The notes under the pieces are model-generated. The model was not told the DNA's origin, searched no databases, and saw only the letters and a list, made by a program, of their open reading frames with translations. This document shows, piece after piece, positions 27,216-36,464 of a stretch of DNA of 64,000 nucleotides. Both the position numbers and the translations under genes were made by a program. The first letter of the stretch is position 1; each line of letters begins with the position of its first letter. Source of the DNA: Leucobacter soli (lineage in GTDB: Bacteria; Actinomycetota; Actinomycetes; Actinomycetales; Microbacteriaceae); NCBI RefSeq assembly GCF_910593785.1, contig NZ_CAJVAP010000004.1:62001-126000 (forward strand). Direction: 5' to 3'.

Positions 27216-28118
27216 GTGACGCGGACCCCCATTGACGACGACCTCCAGACGGAGACGGAGTCGGCTGCGCGGGGGGCGACGCCGCCACGTACCGAAGTGC
27301 CCGTTCCCTCGGTGCAGCGCGCCCGTGAACGCGGCGCCGCGGCCGAACGCAATCCGGTGGTGCTGCGCACCGAGCAGCTCACGAAGCGCTACGGGCATCT
27401 GCTCGCCGCGGCCGAGGTCTCGATCGCGGTGCACGCCGGATCCTTCACCGGCATCGTCGGACCGAACGGCGCGGGCAAGACGACCGTCCTCTCGATGATC
27501 TCGGGCCTCAACCGACCGAGCTCCGGTCGCATCACCGTGCGCGACATCGACGTCTGGGCCGACGGACCGACGGCGAAACGGCTGATCGGTACCCTGCCCG
27601 ACCGGTTGCGCCTCTTCGACCGGCTCACCGGGGCCCAGCTGCTCTACTACGCAGGCGTGCTGCACGGCGTCGAGGAGGCCTCCGTCGCCGAACGGGCGAG
27701 GGACCTGGCTCAGGCCTTCGGGCTCGAGGCCGCCCTCGATCGCCCGGTCAGCGACTACTCGGCGGGCATGCAGAAGAAGATCGGTCTCGCCTGCGCGATG
27801 ATCCACGCACCCGAGGTGCTGGTGCTCGACGAGCCCTTCGAGGCGATCGACCCGGTCTCGGCCTCGAACGTGACCGACATCCTCGAGAAGTTCGTCGCCG
27901 GTGGCGGCAGCGTCGTGATGTCGAGCCACAGTCTCGAACTGATCCAGCGGGTCTGCGACCACGTCGCCGTGATCGTCGACGGCTCGGTGATCGCGCAGGG
28001 CACCGTCGACGCGGTTCGCGACGGGGTGAGCCTCGAGGAGCGATTCCGGCACCTGACTCAGGTCGACGACGCAGGGAACGGCTTGGCATGGTTGCACGGC
28101 TCTTCAGACTCCGACTAG
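27216..28118 (+). CDS. ABC transporter ATP-binding protein
   Basis: A 300-residue ATPase with Walker A GPNGAGKTTVLS (near residue 88), signature YSAGMQKKIGL, Walker B VLVLDEPFEAIDP and H-loop SSHSLEL. The form is that of exporter ATPases in two-gene ABC-2 systems. The first 45 residues are an unstructured, charged extension. GTG 27216 sits 6 nt after a -10 box. The next gene, a membrane protein, overlaps by 31 nt and is its likely partner. Substrate unknown; closeness to the TagF-like and glycosyltransferase genes makes export of an envelope component possible but unproven. Confidence 0.9.
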   Translation: MTRTPIDDDLQTETESAARGATPPRTEVPVPSVQRARERGAAAERNPVVLRTEQLTKRYGHLLAAAEVSIAVHAGSFTGIVGPNGAGKTTVLSMISGLNRPSSGRITVRDIDVWADGPTAKRLIGTLPDRLRLFDRLTGAQLLYYAGVLHGVEEASVAERARDLAQAFGLEAALDRPVSDYSAGMQKKIGLACAMIHAPEVLVLDEPFEAIDPVSASNVTDILEKFVAGGGSVVMSSHSLELIQRVCDHVAVIVDGSVIAQGTVDAVRDGVSLEERFRHLTQVDDAGNGLAWLHGSSDSD

Positions 28119-29668
28119 CCCTCCTGGGCGCGGCCTTCCGCGGCCGCCCGGCCGAGGTCTTCCGGAGGATCGTGCTCGGCGTGCTCGCTGCGGCCGCCGC
28201 AGTCGGTTTCGCCTGGTTGCCCGAGCTCGTCGCCGGTGGACCGGTCGGATCGCCCGAACTGGGCGCTCTCGACGTGCTCTTCGCCTCGACCGTGATCGTC
28301 GCGGCCTGGTCCGTGCCGCTGTTCGCCAACCGGCGCAGGCTCGAGCCTCGGCAGTTCGGGCGACTGCCCGAACGCCCCGCAAGCGTGGCGACCGCGCTGC
28401 TCCTCACCGCCCCGCTCACCTGGCCCGGCCTCTGGGCCGTCGTCTGGCTCATCGCGGTGGGCTCGCTGCGCCCGGAGCAGAGCGACTCCCGCTGGATGCT
28501 GATCGCGGCGCTCGTCCTGCTCCTGCTGCTCGCCGTCGTCGGCTCGGTCTTCTGGTCGGCGCTCTCGAAGCTCATCGTGTCGCGGCGGGCCGAAGGCGGG
28601 CTGCGCGTGATCGGGATGCTCGTGCTCATCGCCGCGCTGCCCGTCGTCGTCTTCGTCGTGGCGCAGGCGCTGCGGACGCCGAACAACACGATGACGGCCG
28701 ACGCGGCGGAGGTGCTGGGATGGACCCCCTTCGGCGCGCCGCTCGCCGGTGCCGCGCTCGCCGCTGACGGAGATCTCTCCGGGGCGCTGCTGAGGTTCGG
28801 GATCGCCGGCGCCGCGATCCTCCTGCTGGTACTGCTCTGGTATCCCCTCGTGAAGATCTCGCTCGAGCGCGTCGAGAAGCCCGAGGATGCGTCTGCGGCC
28901 CGTGCCGGATTGGGATGGTTCGAGCGTTTGTCCGCACGCCCGGCATCGGCGATCGGGGCCCGCTCGCTCAGCTATTGGACGCGGGATCCGCGATACCGGA
29001 TCGCGCTGCTCGCCATCCCGCTCTCACCGGTCGTGATGGTGCTCGCGCTCCTCATCGCCGGTGTGCCACCGGAGATCACGACGCTGGTCCCGGTGCCGGT
29101 GATCCTGCTGCTGCTCGGCTGGGCGCTGCACAACGACGTCGCGATGGACTCGACCGCGGTATGGCTGCATGTCGCGAGCGGCACACGTGGGCGCGACGAC
29201 CGCTTCGGACGCTTGCTGCCCGTGCTGCTGCTCGGCCTGCCGATCGTGCTGATCGGTTCGAGCGTCAGCGTGACCATCGCCGGAGACTGGCGAGTGCTGC
29301 CGGCGGTGCTCGGGCTGAACATCGCCGTGCTGCTCGTCGCCTGCGCCGCTTCGAGCGTCTTCTCCGCGGCCATGCCCTACCCGACCACGCGGCCGGGAGA
29401 CAGCCCCTTCGCGCAGCCGAGCGTGACCGGATCGGGTGCAGGACTCGCCCAGACGCTCTCGATGTTCACGGCGCTCCTGCTCGCGATCCCGCCGGTCTGG
29501 GTCTCGGCCGCCGCGATCGTCGAACTGAGCTTCAGCGCGAACGTCTTCGCCCTCCTCTTCGGCGCCGGGTACGGGATCGTCCTGCTCGCCCTCGGCGTGC
29601 TTGTCGGCGGTTTCGTCTACGATCGCCGCGCCCCGGAACTCGTCGCGCTCACGCAGACGTTCGACTGA
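28088..29668 (+). CDS. ABC transporter membrane subunit
   Basis: A 526-residue protein with about twelve hydrophobic helices in two groups (residues 25-250 and 300-515) and few charged loops. Examples are MLIAALVLLLLLAVVGSVFW and LVPVPVILLLLGWALHNDVA. No catalytic domain. It overlaps the upstream ATPase gene by 31 nt, so the two form one exporter. Internal symmetry suggests it could work as a single polypeptide rather than a dimer of half-size permeases. Start ATG 28088 is within the ATPase gene; translation is probably coupled. Confidence 0.78.
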   Translation: MVARLFRLRLALLGAAFRGRPAEVFRRIVLGVLAAAAAVGFAWLPELVAGGPVGSPELGALDVLFASTVIVAAWSVPLFANRRRLEPRQFGRLPERPASVATALLLTAPLTWPGLWAVVWLIAVGSLRPEQSDSRWMLIAALVLLLLLAVVGSVFWSALSKLIVSRRAEGGLRVIGMLVLIAALPVVVFVVAQALRTPNNTMTADAAEVLGWTPFGAPLAGAALAADGDLSGALLRFGIAGAAILLLVLLWYPLVKISLERVEKPEDASAARAGLGWFERLSARPASAIGARSLSYWTRDPRYRIALLAIPLSPVVMVLALLIAGVPPEITTLVPVPVILLLLGWALHNDVAMDSTAVWLHVASGTRGRDDRFGRLLPVLLLGLPIVLIGSSVSVTIAGDWRVLPAVLGLNIAVLLVACAASSVFSAAMPYPTTRPGDSPFAQPSVTGSGAGLAQTLSMFTALLLAIPPVWVSAAAIVELSFSANVFALLFGAGYGIVLLALGVLVGGFVYDRRAPELVALTQTFD

Positions 29669-29685
29669 TGCGCGCGCGACCGGCG

Positions 29686-29691
29686 TACACT
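29686..29691 (+). promoter_or_regulatory. -10 box TACACT, leaderless start
   Basis: TACACT followed by 6 nt (cgaagc) and ATG 29698. Confidence 0.5.
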
Positions 29692-29697
29692 CGAAGC

Positions 29698-29976
29698 ATG
29701 GGTATCTTCACGCGCGGACGGACGGACGAGTCGAGCGGCGGCGGCCTCGACGTGCTCGATCGCGAACTCGAGGAACTGCTCGAGCAGGATCAGGTGGAGG
29801 ACGGCGATCACGAGCGCTTCTCCCACTACGTGCCGAAGGACAAGATCGTCGAGTCGGCGATCACGGGGAAGCCCGTGCGCGCGCTCTGCGGCAAGAAGTG
29901 GACGCCGTCGCGGGACCCCGAGAAGTTTCCGGTGTGCCCCGACTGCAAGCGGGTCTACGAGCGGATGAAGAAGTAG
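29698..29976 (+). CDS. DUF3039 family small zinc-binding protein
   Basis: A 92-residue protein: an acidic helical N-half (LDVLDRELEELLEQDQVEDG) and a C-half with KIVESAITGKPVRALCGKKW and CPDCKRVYE, a single Cys plus CxxC suited to zinc. The family is restricted to actinobacteria and has no assigned function. Start is fixed by the -10 box 6 nt upstream; the longer open frame running in from the permease gene is a shadow. Convergent with pncB, 7 nt apart. Confidence 0.8.
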   Translation: MGIFTRGRTDESSGGGLDVLDRELEELLEQDQVEDGDHERFSHYVPKDKIVESAITGKPVRALCGKKWTPSRDPEKFPVCPDCKRVYERMKK

Positions 29977-29983
29977 CCGGCAC

Positions 29984-31306
29984 TCAGCGGTAGTGCGTCG
30001 GGATCGCGGGATCCCCTCTGGTGAGGCTCATCGCGATGGGAGGCAGCTCGGCGACTGCTCGGCGATGCCGTTCCTTCGCGGCGGCGATGCCCTCGACGCC
30101 GACGTGCCCCGATTGCGTCTCTCCCGCGCTCACGAGCGGTACCAGTACCTCGCGGGAGCGACCGCCGAGGTCCTCGCCTTCGGATTCGCCGCCGGGGCCG
30201 TCGCCGAGGAGGCACACTTCGGCGCGGGCGACGCCCTGATCGTTGTAGAGCCGTCGGACGCTCTTCCGACCGCCGACGGAGGCCTTGTCGGCCGACTTCT
30301 TCGCGACCGAGACCCACTCGCCGTCCGCGTCCTCGTGGGCGACCAGCTTGTAGACCATTCCCATGGCCGGGGTGCCCGAGCCGGTGACGACCGAGGTGCC
30401 CACGCCGAACGAGTCGACGGGCGATGAGGCCAGCGCCGCCACCGTGTGCTCGTCGAGATCGTTGGTGACGGTGATCCGGGTCTCCTGCGCCCCCAGTTCG
30501 TCGAGCAGCGCGCGTACGCGTGCGACGACCACGGGCAGGTCTCCGGAGTCGATGCGTACGGCGCCGAGCCCGGTCCCCGCGACGTCGATCGCAGTGCGCA
30601 CCCCCTGCTCGATGTCGAAGGTGTCGACCAGTAGCGTGGTGCCGGTGCCGAGGGCGGCGACCTGGGCTTCGAAGGCCTCGCGCTCGCTGTCGTGCAGCAG
30701 GGTGAAGCTGTGCGCGGCGGTGCCCATGGTCGGGATCCCGTACCTGCGACCGGCCTCGAGGTTCGAGGTGGAGCTGAAACCGGCGATGTAGGCCGCGCGG
30801 GCGGCGGAGACGGCGCTGTGCTCGCCCGTGCGGCGCGAGCCCATCTCGGCGAGCGGTTTGCCGTGGGCGGCGTGGCTCATGCGCGAGGCCGCCGTGGCGA
30901 CTGCGCAGTCGTAGTTGAAGATGCTGAGCGCGAGGGTCTCGAGCAGCACGCCCTCGGCGAAACTCGACTCGACGGTGACGAGCGGCGATCCCGGGAAGAA
31001 GACCTCGCCCTCGGGATAGCCCCAGATATCGCCGCTGAATCGGTAGTCTGCGAGCCAGTCGACGGCGGCATCGCTCACGATGCGGTTCTCGCTCAGGAAG
31101 CGGAGCTCGTCGTCGCCGAAGCGGAAGCGTTCGAGCGCCTCGAGGAACCGGCCGGTGCCCGCGACCACGCCGTACCGGCGGGCGCCCGAGAGCCGACGGG
31201 CGAAGAGCTCGAAGACGCTGCGCCGATGGGCGGTCCCCGCCTGCAGGGCGGCGTCGATCATCGTAAGTTCGTAGCGGTCGGTCAGCAACGCTGTCGAAGT
31301 GTGCAC
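29984..31306 (-). CDS. pncB: Nicotinate phosphoribosyltransferase
   Basis: A 440-residue NAPRTase, which makes nicotinate mononucleotide from nicotinate and PRPP in NAD salvage. Diagnostic segments: ALLTDRYELTMIDAAL at the N-terminus, EMGSRRTGEHSAVSAARAAY with the phosphoribosyl-handling residues, GTAAHSFTLLH carrying the autophosphorylated-histidine region, VRIDSGDL, and TNDLDE with FGVGTSVVTGSGTPA. GTG 31306 lies 6 nt after a TAGGCT -10 box. The gene pairs logically with nudC elsewhere in the window (NAD turnover). Its promoter occupies the 41-nt gap behind dnaE2. Confidence 0.95.
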   Translation of the reverse strand: MHTSTALLTDRYELTMIDAALQAGTAHRRSVFELFARRLSGARRYGVVAGTGRFLEALERFRFGDDELRFLSENRIVSDAAVDWLADYRFSGDIWGYPEGEVFFPGSPLVTVESSFAEGVLLETLALSIFNYDCAVATAASRMSHAAHGKPLAEMGSRRTGEHSAVSAARAAYIAGFSSTSNLEAGRRYGIPTMGTAAHSFTLLHDSEREAFEAQVAALGTGTTLLVDTFDIEQGVRTAIDVAGTGLGAVRIDSGDLPVVVARVRALLDELGAQETRITVTNDLDEHTVAALASSPVDSFGVGTSVVTGSGTPAMGMVYKLVAHEDADGEWVSVAKKSADKASVGGRKSVRRLYNDQGVARAEVCLLGDGPGGESEGEDLGGRSREVLVPLVSAGETQSGHVGVEGIAAAKERHRRAVAELPPIAMSLTRGDPAIPTHYR

Positions 31307-31312
31307 CTCGCC

Positions 31313-31318
31313 AGCCTA
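31313..31318 (-). promoter_or_regulatory. -10 box TAGGCT, leaderless start of pncB
   Basis: TAGGCT on the minus strand, 6 nt (ggcgag) before GTG 31306. Confidence 0.5.
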
Positions 31319-31347
31319 CCGAGCACGGCAGCCGAAGGATCGGATCC

Positions 31348-34300
31348 TCACTGGAAATCGCGGGAGAAGACGCCCGCGGGAGCGTCGAGCGCTTCGAAAT
31401 GCTGCGCGATCACATTGACCACTCCCTCGGGCGAGCGCTCGAGCACGCCCCGCACCATTAGCGCGGAGGCGGATCGCGCGACGGGACGATAGCGCAGCCA
31501 CACGTCGCGCCAGGTCACGATGTTGACGCTGCCGGATTCGTCCTCGAGGGTGAGGAAGACGATACCGGCGGCGGTGCCCGGGCGCTGCCGGTGCGTGACG
31601 ATCCCCGCCACCTCGACGAGCATACCGGGAGAGGTGTGCCGCACCAGGTCCGAGCGGATCACGCCGCGCGCGTCGAGCTGAGGCCGTTTCAGCGCGAACG
31701 GATGCACGCCCAGAGGGATCCCGGTCATCCAGAGATCGAGCTCGTTCTGCTCCTCGGCGCTCAGCAGGGGCAGCAGCGGCGGCTGCACGTGCACGGCGAT
31801 GCCGGGCAGGAAGCGCTCGCGGTTGTCGGCCGCGGGGCCCGCGGCCCACAGTGCTTCGCGGCGCCCGACTCCGAGCCCGTCGCAGGCGCCTGCGGCGGCG
31901 AGCGCCTCGAGCTGCGCGCGGCCGAGGTCGGCTCGGCGTGCGAGGTCGGCGAGATCGGTGAACGCTCCCCCCTGCTCCCGAGCCGCGGCGATCCGCTCGG
32001 CCGCCGTCGCTTCGATGCCGCGAATGCCGCTGAGCCCCAGTCGGACCGCGAATGCGCTGTCGCGGCGGTGGGCGCCGCTGCCGTCGGGTGCCGTCGGGTC
32101 GAACGGGCCGACCGGTGGCTGCTCTGCTTCGAGGCAGGCATCGGCGAGGCTCCCGCTGCACGTCTCCCGGTGCGGCGCCGCAGCGCCCTGCCCGTGCTGC
32201 AGCGACTCGAAGTCGGGGTGTGCGCCGGAGTGCTGCACATCGGGCGGCAGCACCGTCACGCCGTGCCGCCGCGCATCCTCGACGAGGGTGCGCGGCGAGT
32301 AGAAGCCCATGGGCTGGGAGCGGAGCAGGCCGACGAGGAATGCCGCGGGGTAGTGCAGCTTGAACCACGAGCTGACGTAGACGAGCAGCGCGAAGCTGAT
32401 GGAGTGGCTCTCGGCGAAGCCGAAGTTCGCGAATGCCTCGATCTGCTCGTACATGAGGTCGGCGTCGGCGCCCTCGATCCCGTTCTCCTTCATCCCCGCG
32501 AAGAGCTTCTCCTTCAGCTTGCCGATGCGCTCCTCGCCGCGTTTCGACCCCATGGAGCGGCGCAGCAGATCGGCGTCCTCGGCGTTGCAGCCGCCGACCG
32601 CCATGGCCATCTGCATGAGCTGCTCCTGGAAGAGCGGCACGCCGAGCGTGCGCTTCAGCACCGGTTCGAGCGCCGGGTGCGGGTAGGTGATCGGATCCTT
32701 CTCGCTGCGCCGTCTGAGGTACGGGTGCACCGCGCCGCCCTGGATGGGTCCGGGGCGGATCAGCGCGATCTCGATGACGAGGTCGTAGAATTTTCGGGGC
32801 AGCAGGCGGGGCAGCGTGTTCAGCTGCGCGCGGCTCTCGAGCTGGAACACCCCGATCGCGTCCGCCCGGCAGAGCATGTCGTAGACTCCCGGCTCCTCTT
32901 GCGGCACGGTGGCGAGCGTCCACCGCTCGCCGGTGCGCTCGGCGACGAGATCCATCGTCTTCTGCAGCGCGCTCAGCATGCCGAGGCCGAGCAGATCGAA
33001 CTTGACGAGCCCCATCGTCTCGCAGCTGTCCTTGTCCCACTGCAGCACCGTGCGCCGCTCCATGCGGGCGTGCTCGATCGGGCAGACCTCGCCCACGGGG
33101 CGCTCGGTCAGCACCATGCCGCCCGAGTGGATGCCGAGATGCCGCGGGGCTTTGAGGAATTGTGCGGCGAGTGCCTGCACAGGCTGCGGGATGGGGCTCT
33201 GCGGATCGTGCTCCAGGCCGGTCCAACGCTCCAGCCCCTTCGTCCAGGCGCGCTGCTGACCAGGGCTGTAGCCGAGCGACTTCGCCGCGTCGCGGATCGC
33301 GGCCTTCGGCCGATAGCTGATGACGTTCGCGACCTGGGCCGCGTTCTGCCGGCCGTAGCGGTCGTAGACGTACTGGATGATCTGCTCGCGCTTCTCGGAG
33401 TCGAAATCGACGTCGATGTCGGGCTCCTCGTCGCGCATGCTCGAGAGGAAGCGCTCGAAGGGCAGATCGTAGCGGATCGAATCGACCTCGGTGATACGGA
33501 GTACGTAGCAGACGGCGGAGTTCGCCGCGGATCCCCGGCCCTGGCACAGGACGCCCCGCTCGCGCGCCTCGCGCACCAGGTCGTGCACGATGAGGAAGTA
33601 GCCGGGAAAATCCTTCTGCTCGATGACCGCGAGCTCGCGCTCGATCCGCGAGCGCCGGTGCTCGGCGAGTGCGGGCCCGCGCAGGGATCCGAGGGGATGC
33701 CCATCGAGCGTCGCGCCGTAGCGATGCTCGGCACCCTCCCAGACCAGCTCGCGCAGCCAGCTCATCTGCGTGCGCCCCTCCGGCGGATCGAGTCTCGGCA
33801 GCTTGGGGCGTGCGGCCTGCAGCGGAAACGCGAGCTCCTCCGCCAGCGGAACGGTCCGGGCGATGGCGTCGGGATGGCGGGCATGGCGTCGCAGCATGGC
33901 GGCGCCGCTGCGCAGCCGTGCGCCGCCCGTGGCCGGCAGGTACGGGTCCATCTCGTCGAGGCTGCGCCGGGCGCGCACCGCGGCCATCGCCTCGGCGAGT
34001 GCCGCGTGCTCGCGCGTGGCGTAGTGCACGTTGCCGGTGACGAGAGTGGGCAGGCGATGCCTCTCGGCGAGCGCGGCGAGTCGCGAGTTCCGCGCATCGT
34101 CATCGGGGTGCCCGTGATCGGTGAGCTCGACATACACGTTCTCACCGCTGAAGAGCGCGACGAGCCGTTCGAGTTCCGCACTCGCGGCGGCTTCGCCGTC
34201 GTGGCGGTTGCTCGCTGCGTCGAGCGCTCTGCGCACGGCGCCTTTGCGGCATCCGGTGAGGATCACCCACTCGCCCCCGCTCGCCGCTCCGAGTTCTTCG

Positions 34301-34833
34301 AGGTCGTAGACCGGCCGTCCTTTCTCCCCGCCTTCCAGCTGCGCCTTCGTGATCGCGGCGGCGAGCCGGTGGTACCCCGGAGCGCCGCGAGCGAGCGCGA
34401 GCAAGTGGGTGCCGGCCGGGTCGGCCGCGCCGAGCTGCGGGGCATCGAGCCCGAGGGAGAGCTCCGCGCCGTAGACCGTGAGGAGTGTTGGGTGCTCCCG
34501 GTTGTGCGCGGCCGCGGCCTCGGCGAAGAGGGCCGCCCCGTAGAAACCGTCGTGATCGGTGAGCGCGATCCCCGCGAGTTCCAGACGAGCCGCCTCGGCG
34601 ACGAGGTCCTCGGGAGAGGACGCCCCGTCGAGGAAGCTGAAATGGGAGTGGGTGTGCAACTCGGCGTAGGGGATGCGGGGCCCATCCGGGTCCGGGGCGG
34701 CGGACGCTGCGGAGAACTCCGCTCCCGGGGGATCCGCCGCCTGCGTGCCCTGCAGCGTTCTCGATGTCGGCAGCCGGGAGGAGAGCCGACGCTCGAACTC
34801 GGTCCAGGGCATCGGAGCGTTGTTCCACCTCAT
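31348..34833 (-). CDS. dnaE2: Error-prone DNA polymerase III alpha-like DnaE2
   Basis: A 1161-residue C-family polymerase. Order: PHP domain (ELHTHSHFSFLDGASSPEDL near residue 55), palm with catalytic acidic residues (PDIDVDFDSEKREQIIQYVY near 465), fingers with QFLKAPRHLGIHSGGMV, helix-hairpin-helix region (FAVRLGLSGIRGIEATAA near 950) and C-terminal OB fold (VEVAGIVTHRQRP). Shorter than replicative DnaE1 and lacking its C-terminal tau-binding part, as for DnaE2. ATG 34833 shares one base with the imuB stop (TGATG), so the operon is translationally coupled and SOS-controlled through the LexA box at 37188. It carries out lesion bypass and damage-induced mutagenesis with ImuA and ImuB. Confidence 0.93.
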   Translation of the reverse strand: MRWNNAPMPWTEFERRLSSRLPTSRTLQGTQAADPPGAEFSAASAAPDPDGPRIPYAELHTHSHFSFLDGASSPEDLVAEAARLELAGIALTDHDGFYGAALFAEAAAAHNREHPTLLTVYGAELSLGLDAPQLGAADPAGTHLLALARGAPGYHRLAAAITKAQLEGGEKGRPVYDLEELGAASGGEWVILTGCRKGAVRRALDAASNRHDGEAAASAELERLVALFSGENVYVELTDHGHPDDDARNSRLAALAERHRLPTLVTGNVHYATREHAALAEAMAAVRARRSLDEMDPYLPATGGARLRSGAAMLRRHARHPDAIARTVPLAEELAFPLQAARPKLPRLDPPEGRTQMSWLRELVWEGAEHRYGATLDGHPLGSLRGPALAEHRRSRIERELAVIEQKDFPGYFLIVHDLVREARERGVLCQGRGSAANSAVCYVLRITEVDSIRYDLPFERFLSSMRDEEPDIDVDFDSEKREQIIQYVYDRYGRQNAAQVANVISYRPKAAIRDAAKSLGYSPGQQRAWTKGLERWTGLEHDPQSPIPQPVQALAAQFLKAPRHLGIHSGGMVLTERPVGEVCPIEHARMERRTVLQWDKDSCETMGLVKFDLLGLGMLSALQKTMDLVAERTGERWTLATVPQEEPGVYDMLCRADAIGVFQLESRAQLNTLPRLLPRKFYDLVIEIALIRPGPIQGGAVHPYLRRRSEKDPITYPHPALEPVLKRTLGVPLFQEQLMQMAMAVGGCNAEDADLLRRSMGSKRGEERIGKLKEKLFAGMKENGIEGADADLMYEQIEAFANFGFAESHSISFALLVYVSSWFKLHYPAAFLVGLLRSQPMGFYSPRTLVEDARRHGVTVLPPDVQHSGAHPDFESLQHGQGAAAPHRETCSGSLADACLEAEQPPVGPFDPTAPDGSGAHRRDSAFAVRLGLSGIRGIEATAAERIAAAREQGGAFTDLADLARRADLGRAQLEALAAAGACDGLGVGRREALWAAGPAADNRERFLPGIAVHVQPPLLPLLSAEEQNELDLWMTGIPLGVHPFALKRPQLDARGVIRSDLVRHTSPGMLVEVAGIVTHRQRPGTAAGIVFLTLEDESGSVNIVTWRDVWLRYRPVARSASALMVRGVLERSPEGVVNVIAQHFEALDAPAGVFSRDFQ

Positions 34834-36464
34834 CAGTCGTACCTGCCCTCGGCGAACCACGATCCCGATTCGTGGAAGACCAGCCAGGCGTCGCCGTCCT
34901 CGAGCTGCAACTGCAGCCTGAAACGCGCCGGGGCACCCGTCCACCCGCGCTCGCGGACGGGCCAGGGGAGCGACCAGTCGCGCACCGGCACCGCATCGGC
35001 AGCACCGCCCATTCGCAGCTGCGCCGGCTTCGCCGTGAGCAGATCCTCGTCGTCGATGCGATCGGTCCGGCCCTCGGCATCGACGACTCCGACCGGCATC
35101 GGGTCCGGGAACACGACCCCGGGAGCGGGGCCCGGTACGGCACCCGGCCAGGGGCCGGCATCGCGCGTTCTCTGCGCCCGACGGCCCGTGCCCCATGGGA
35201 CGAAGCGCTGCCGGTCGGCGAGCAGCCGCCCGCCGGTCAACTCCATCGTGCCGACCCCGGTGCGCCCGAGCCGGCTCTGGGCGCGGCTGAGGTGGTGATG
35301 CACGCGCTCGTCCGCGCCGGTGTTCCACAGACCAGGCTCATGGGCGGCGATGCGATCGGTATGCGCGGGGGAGAGCCGCACCCGGGCGATCCCGGAACCT
35401 CCGCGCTCGGCGACTCGCGGCAGCGCATCGGCCTGCCAGCGGATCCGGTTGACGGTGTCGGCCGCGGTGAAACGGTCGGGGTGGAGCCAGACGCGCTCGT
35501 ATCTCGCCCCGGTGTCGTCGGTGAGTTCGATGCGGAGCGCGGTGCCGACGAGCCCGATCTCGGTCAGTCCGCCGATGAAACGTTCGGCGAGCGCCATGCA
35601 GGCGAAGGCGAGCTGTTCCGAGGTCTCGACCGGTGGCTCGAAGGGGAGTTCCATCACGTGCTCGCGAGCCGGGTCGCGGGGGCGGATCTCGGTGCCGTGA
35701 GCGGCGCCCCGGCCTGTCGCCCGGCGATGGGCCGAGAGGCCGGCGGCCCCGAAACGCTGCCCCACCGCCTCCTCCGGCAGCGCGGCCAGCGCCCCCAAGG
35801 TGCGGATGCCGAGGCCGCGCAGCACCTCGGCGAAGTCTCCGTCGGTCGCGCGATCCACCGGCAACGGCTCCAGGAATGCCGGAGAATCGCCCGGCTGTAC
35901 GAGGCGCAGCCCCGGGAGCGGTGCGGCGATGCCGGGGTCGCCCGGACCCGCGAGCGCCGCCTGCTCTGCGGCGAAGCGGCCGTCGGCGATGCCGATCAGC
36001 GATTCGGGCAGTCCGAGATCCGACAGGAGATCGAGGATCGCGCCCGCAGCGCGACGTTCATCGCCGTAGTAGCGCGCGGGCCCGCGCGCCCGCATTGCGC
36101 AGAGCCCGGGACGTAGTGGCTCGATGCCGGGGATGAGTCGTTCGAGTGCGACGAGGATCGGTGCGAAACGGCGCTCGTCGACCTCGGGATCGTGCGGGTG
36201 GATCTCGAGGTCCGGGCAGCGGCTCTGGGCCTCGCGCTGACGCAGCCCGACGTGCAGCCCTGCCATGCGGGCGGCCTCGTCGCAGGCGACCACCAGACGA
36301 TTGGCGACGAGGGCCAGAGGGGCTGTTCGCGGTTCGGTGGAATCGTCGCATTCGATCCTTCCCGACTCGTTCTGCTCGAGCACCCCCGCCTTGCGCTCGA
36401 TCAGATGGGCGCGGATCGGCCAGTCCGGGACCCGGAGCGCCATCACACGTTCTGCCGACGACAT
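34833..36464 (-). CDS. imuB: ImuB, Y-family polymerase homologue of the mutasome
   Basis: A 543-residue Y-family-like protein without the polymerase acidic residues: the N-terminus reads RVMALRVPDWPIRAHLIER where active Pol IV has an LDxDxF motif, and no SxxD/E pair is seen later. It is therefore the non-catalytic hub ImuB. The little-finger region is around residues 230-330. Near residue 430 ADRQRFVPWGTGRR resembles the beta-clamp-binding QLxLWG motif of ImuB. The ATG at 36464 shares one base with the imuA stop (TGATG), and its own stop shares one base with the dnaE2 start. It links ImuA and DnaE2 to the sliding clamp. Confidence 0.88.
   Translation of the reverse strand: MSSAERVMALRVPDWPIRAHLIERKAGVLEQNESGRIECDDSTEPRTAPLALVANRLVVACDEAARMAGLHVGLRQREAQSRCPDLEIHPHDPEVDERRFAPILVALERLIPGIEPLRPGLCAMRARGPARYYGDERRAAGAILDLLSDLGLPESLIGIADGRFAAEQAALAGPGDPGIAAPLPGLRLVQPGDSPAFLEPLPVDRATDGDFAEVLRGLGIRTLGALAALPEEAVGQRFGAAGLSAHRRATGRGAAHGTEIRPRDPAREHVMELPFEPPVETSEQLAFACMALAERFIGGLTEIGLVGTALRIELTDDTGARYERVWLHPDRFTAADTVNRIRWQADALPRVAERGGSGIARVRLSPAHTDRIAAHEPGLWNTGADERVHHHLSRAQSRLGRTGVGTMELTGGRLLADRQRFVPWGTGRRAQRTRDAGPWPGAVPGPAPGVVFPDPMPVGVVDAEGRTDRIDDEDLLTAKPAQLRMGGAADAVPVRDWSLPWPVRERGWTGAPARFRLQLQLEDGDAWLVFHESGSWFAEGRYD

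Noticed and set aside
31591-35298. 1235-residue open frame on the plus strand opposite dnaE2/imuB
   Set aside because: Antisense shadow of GC-rich codons; no domain pattern, and the opposite strand holds a clear polymerase with catalytic motifs.
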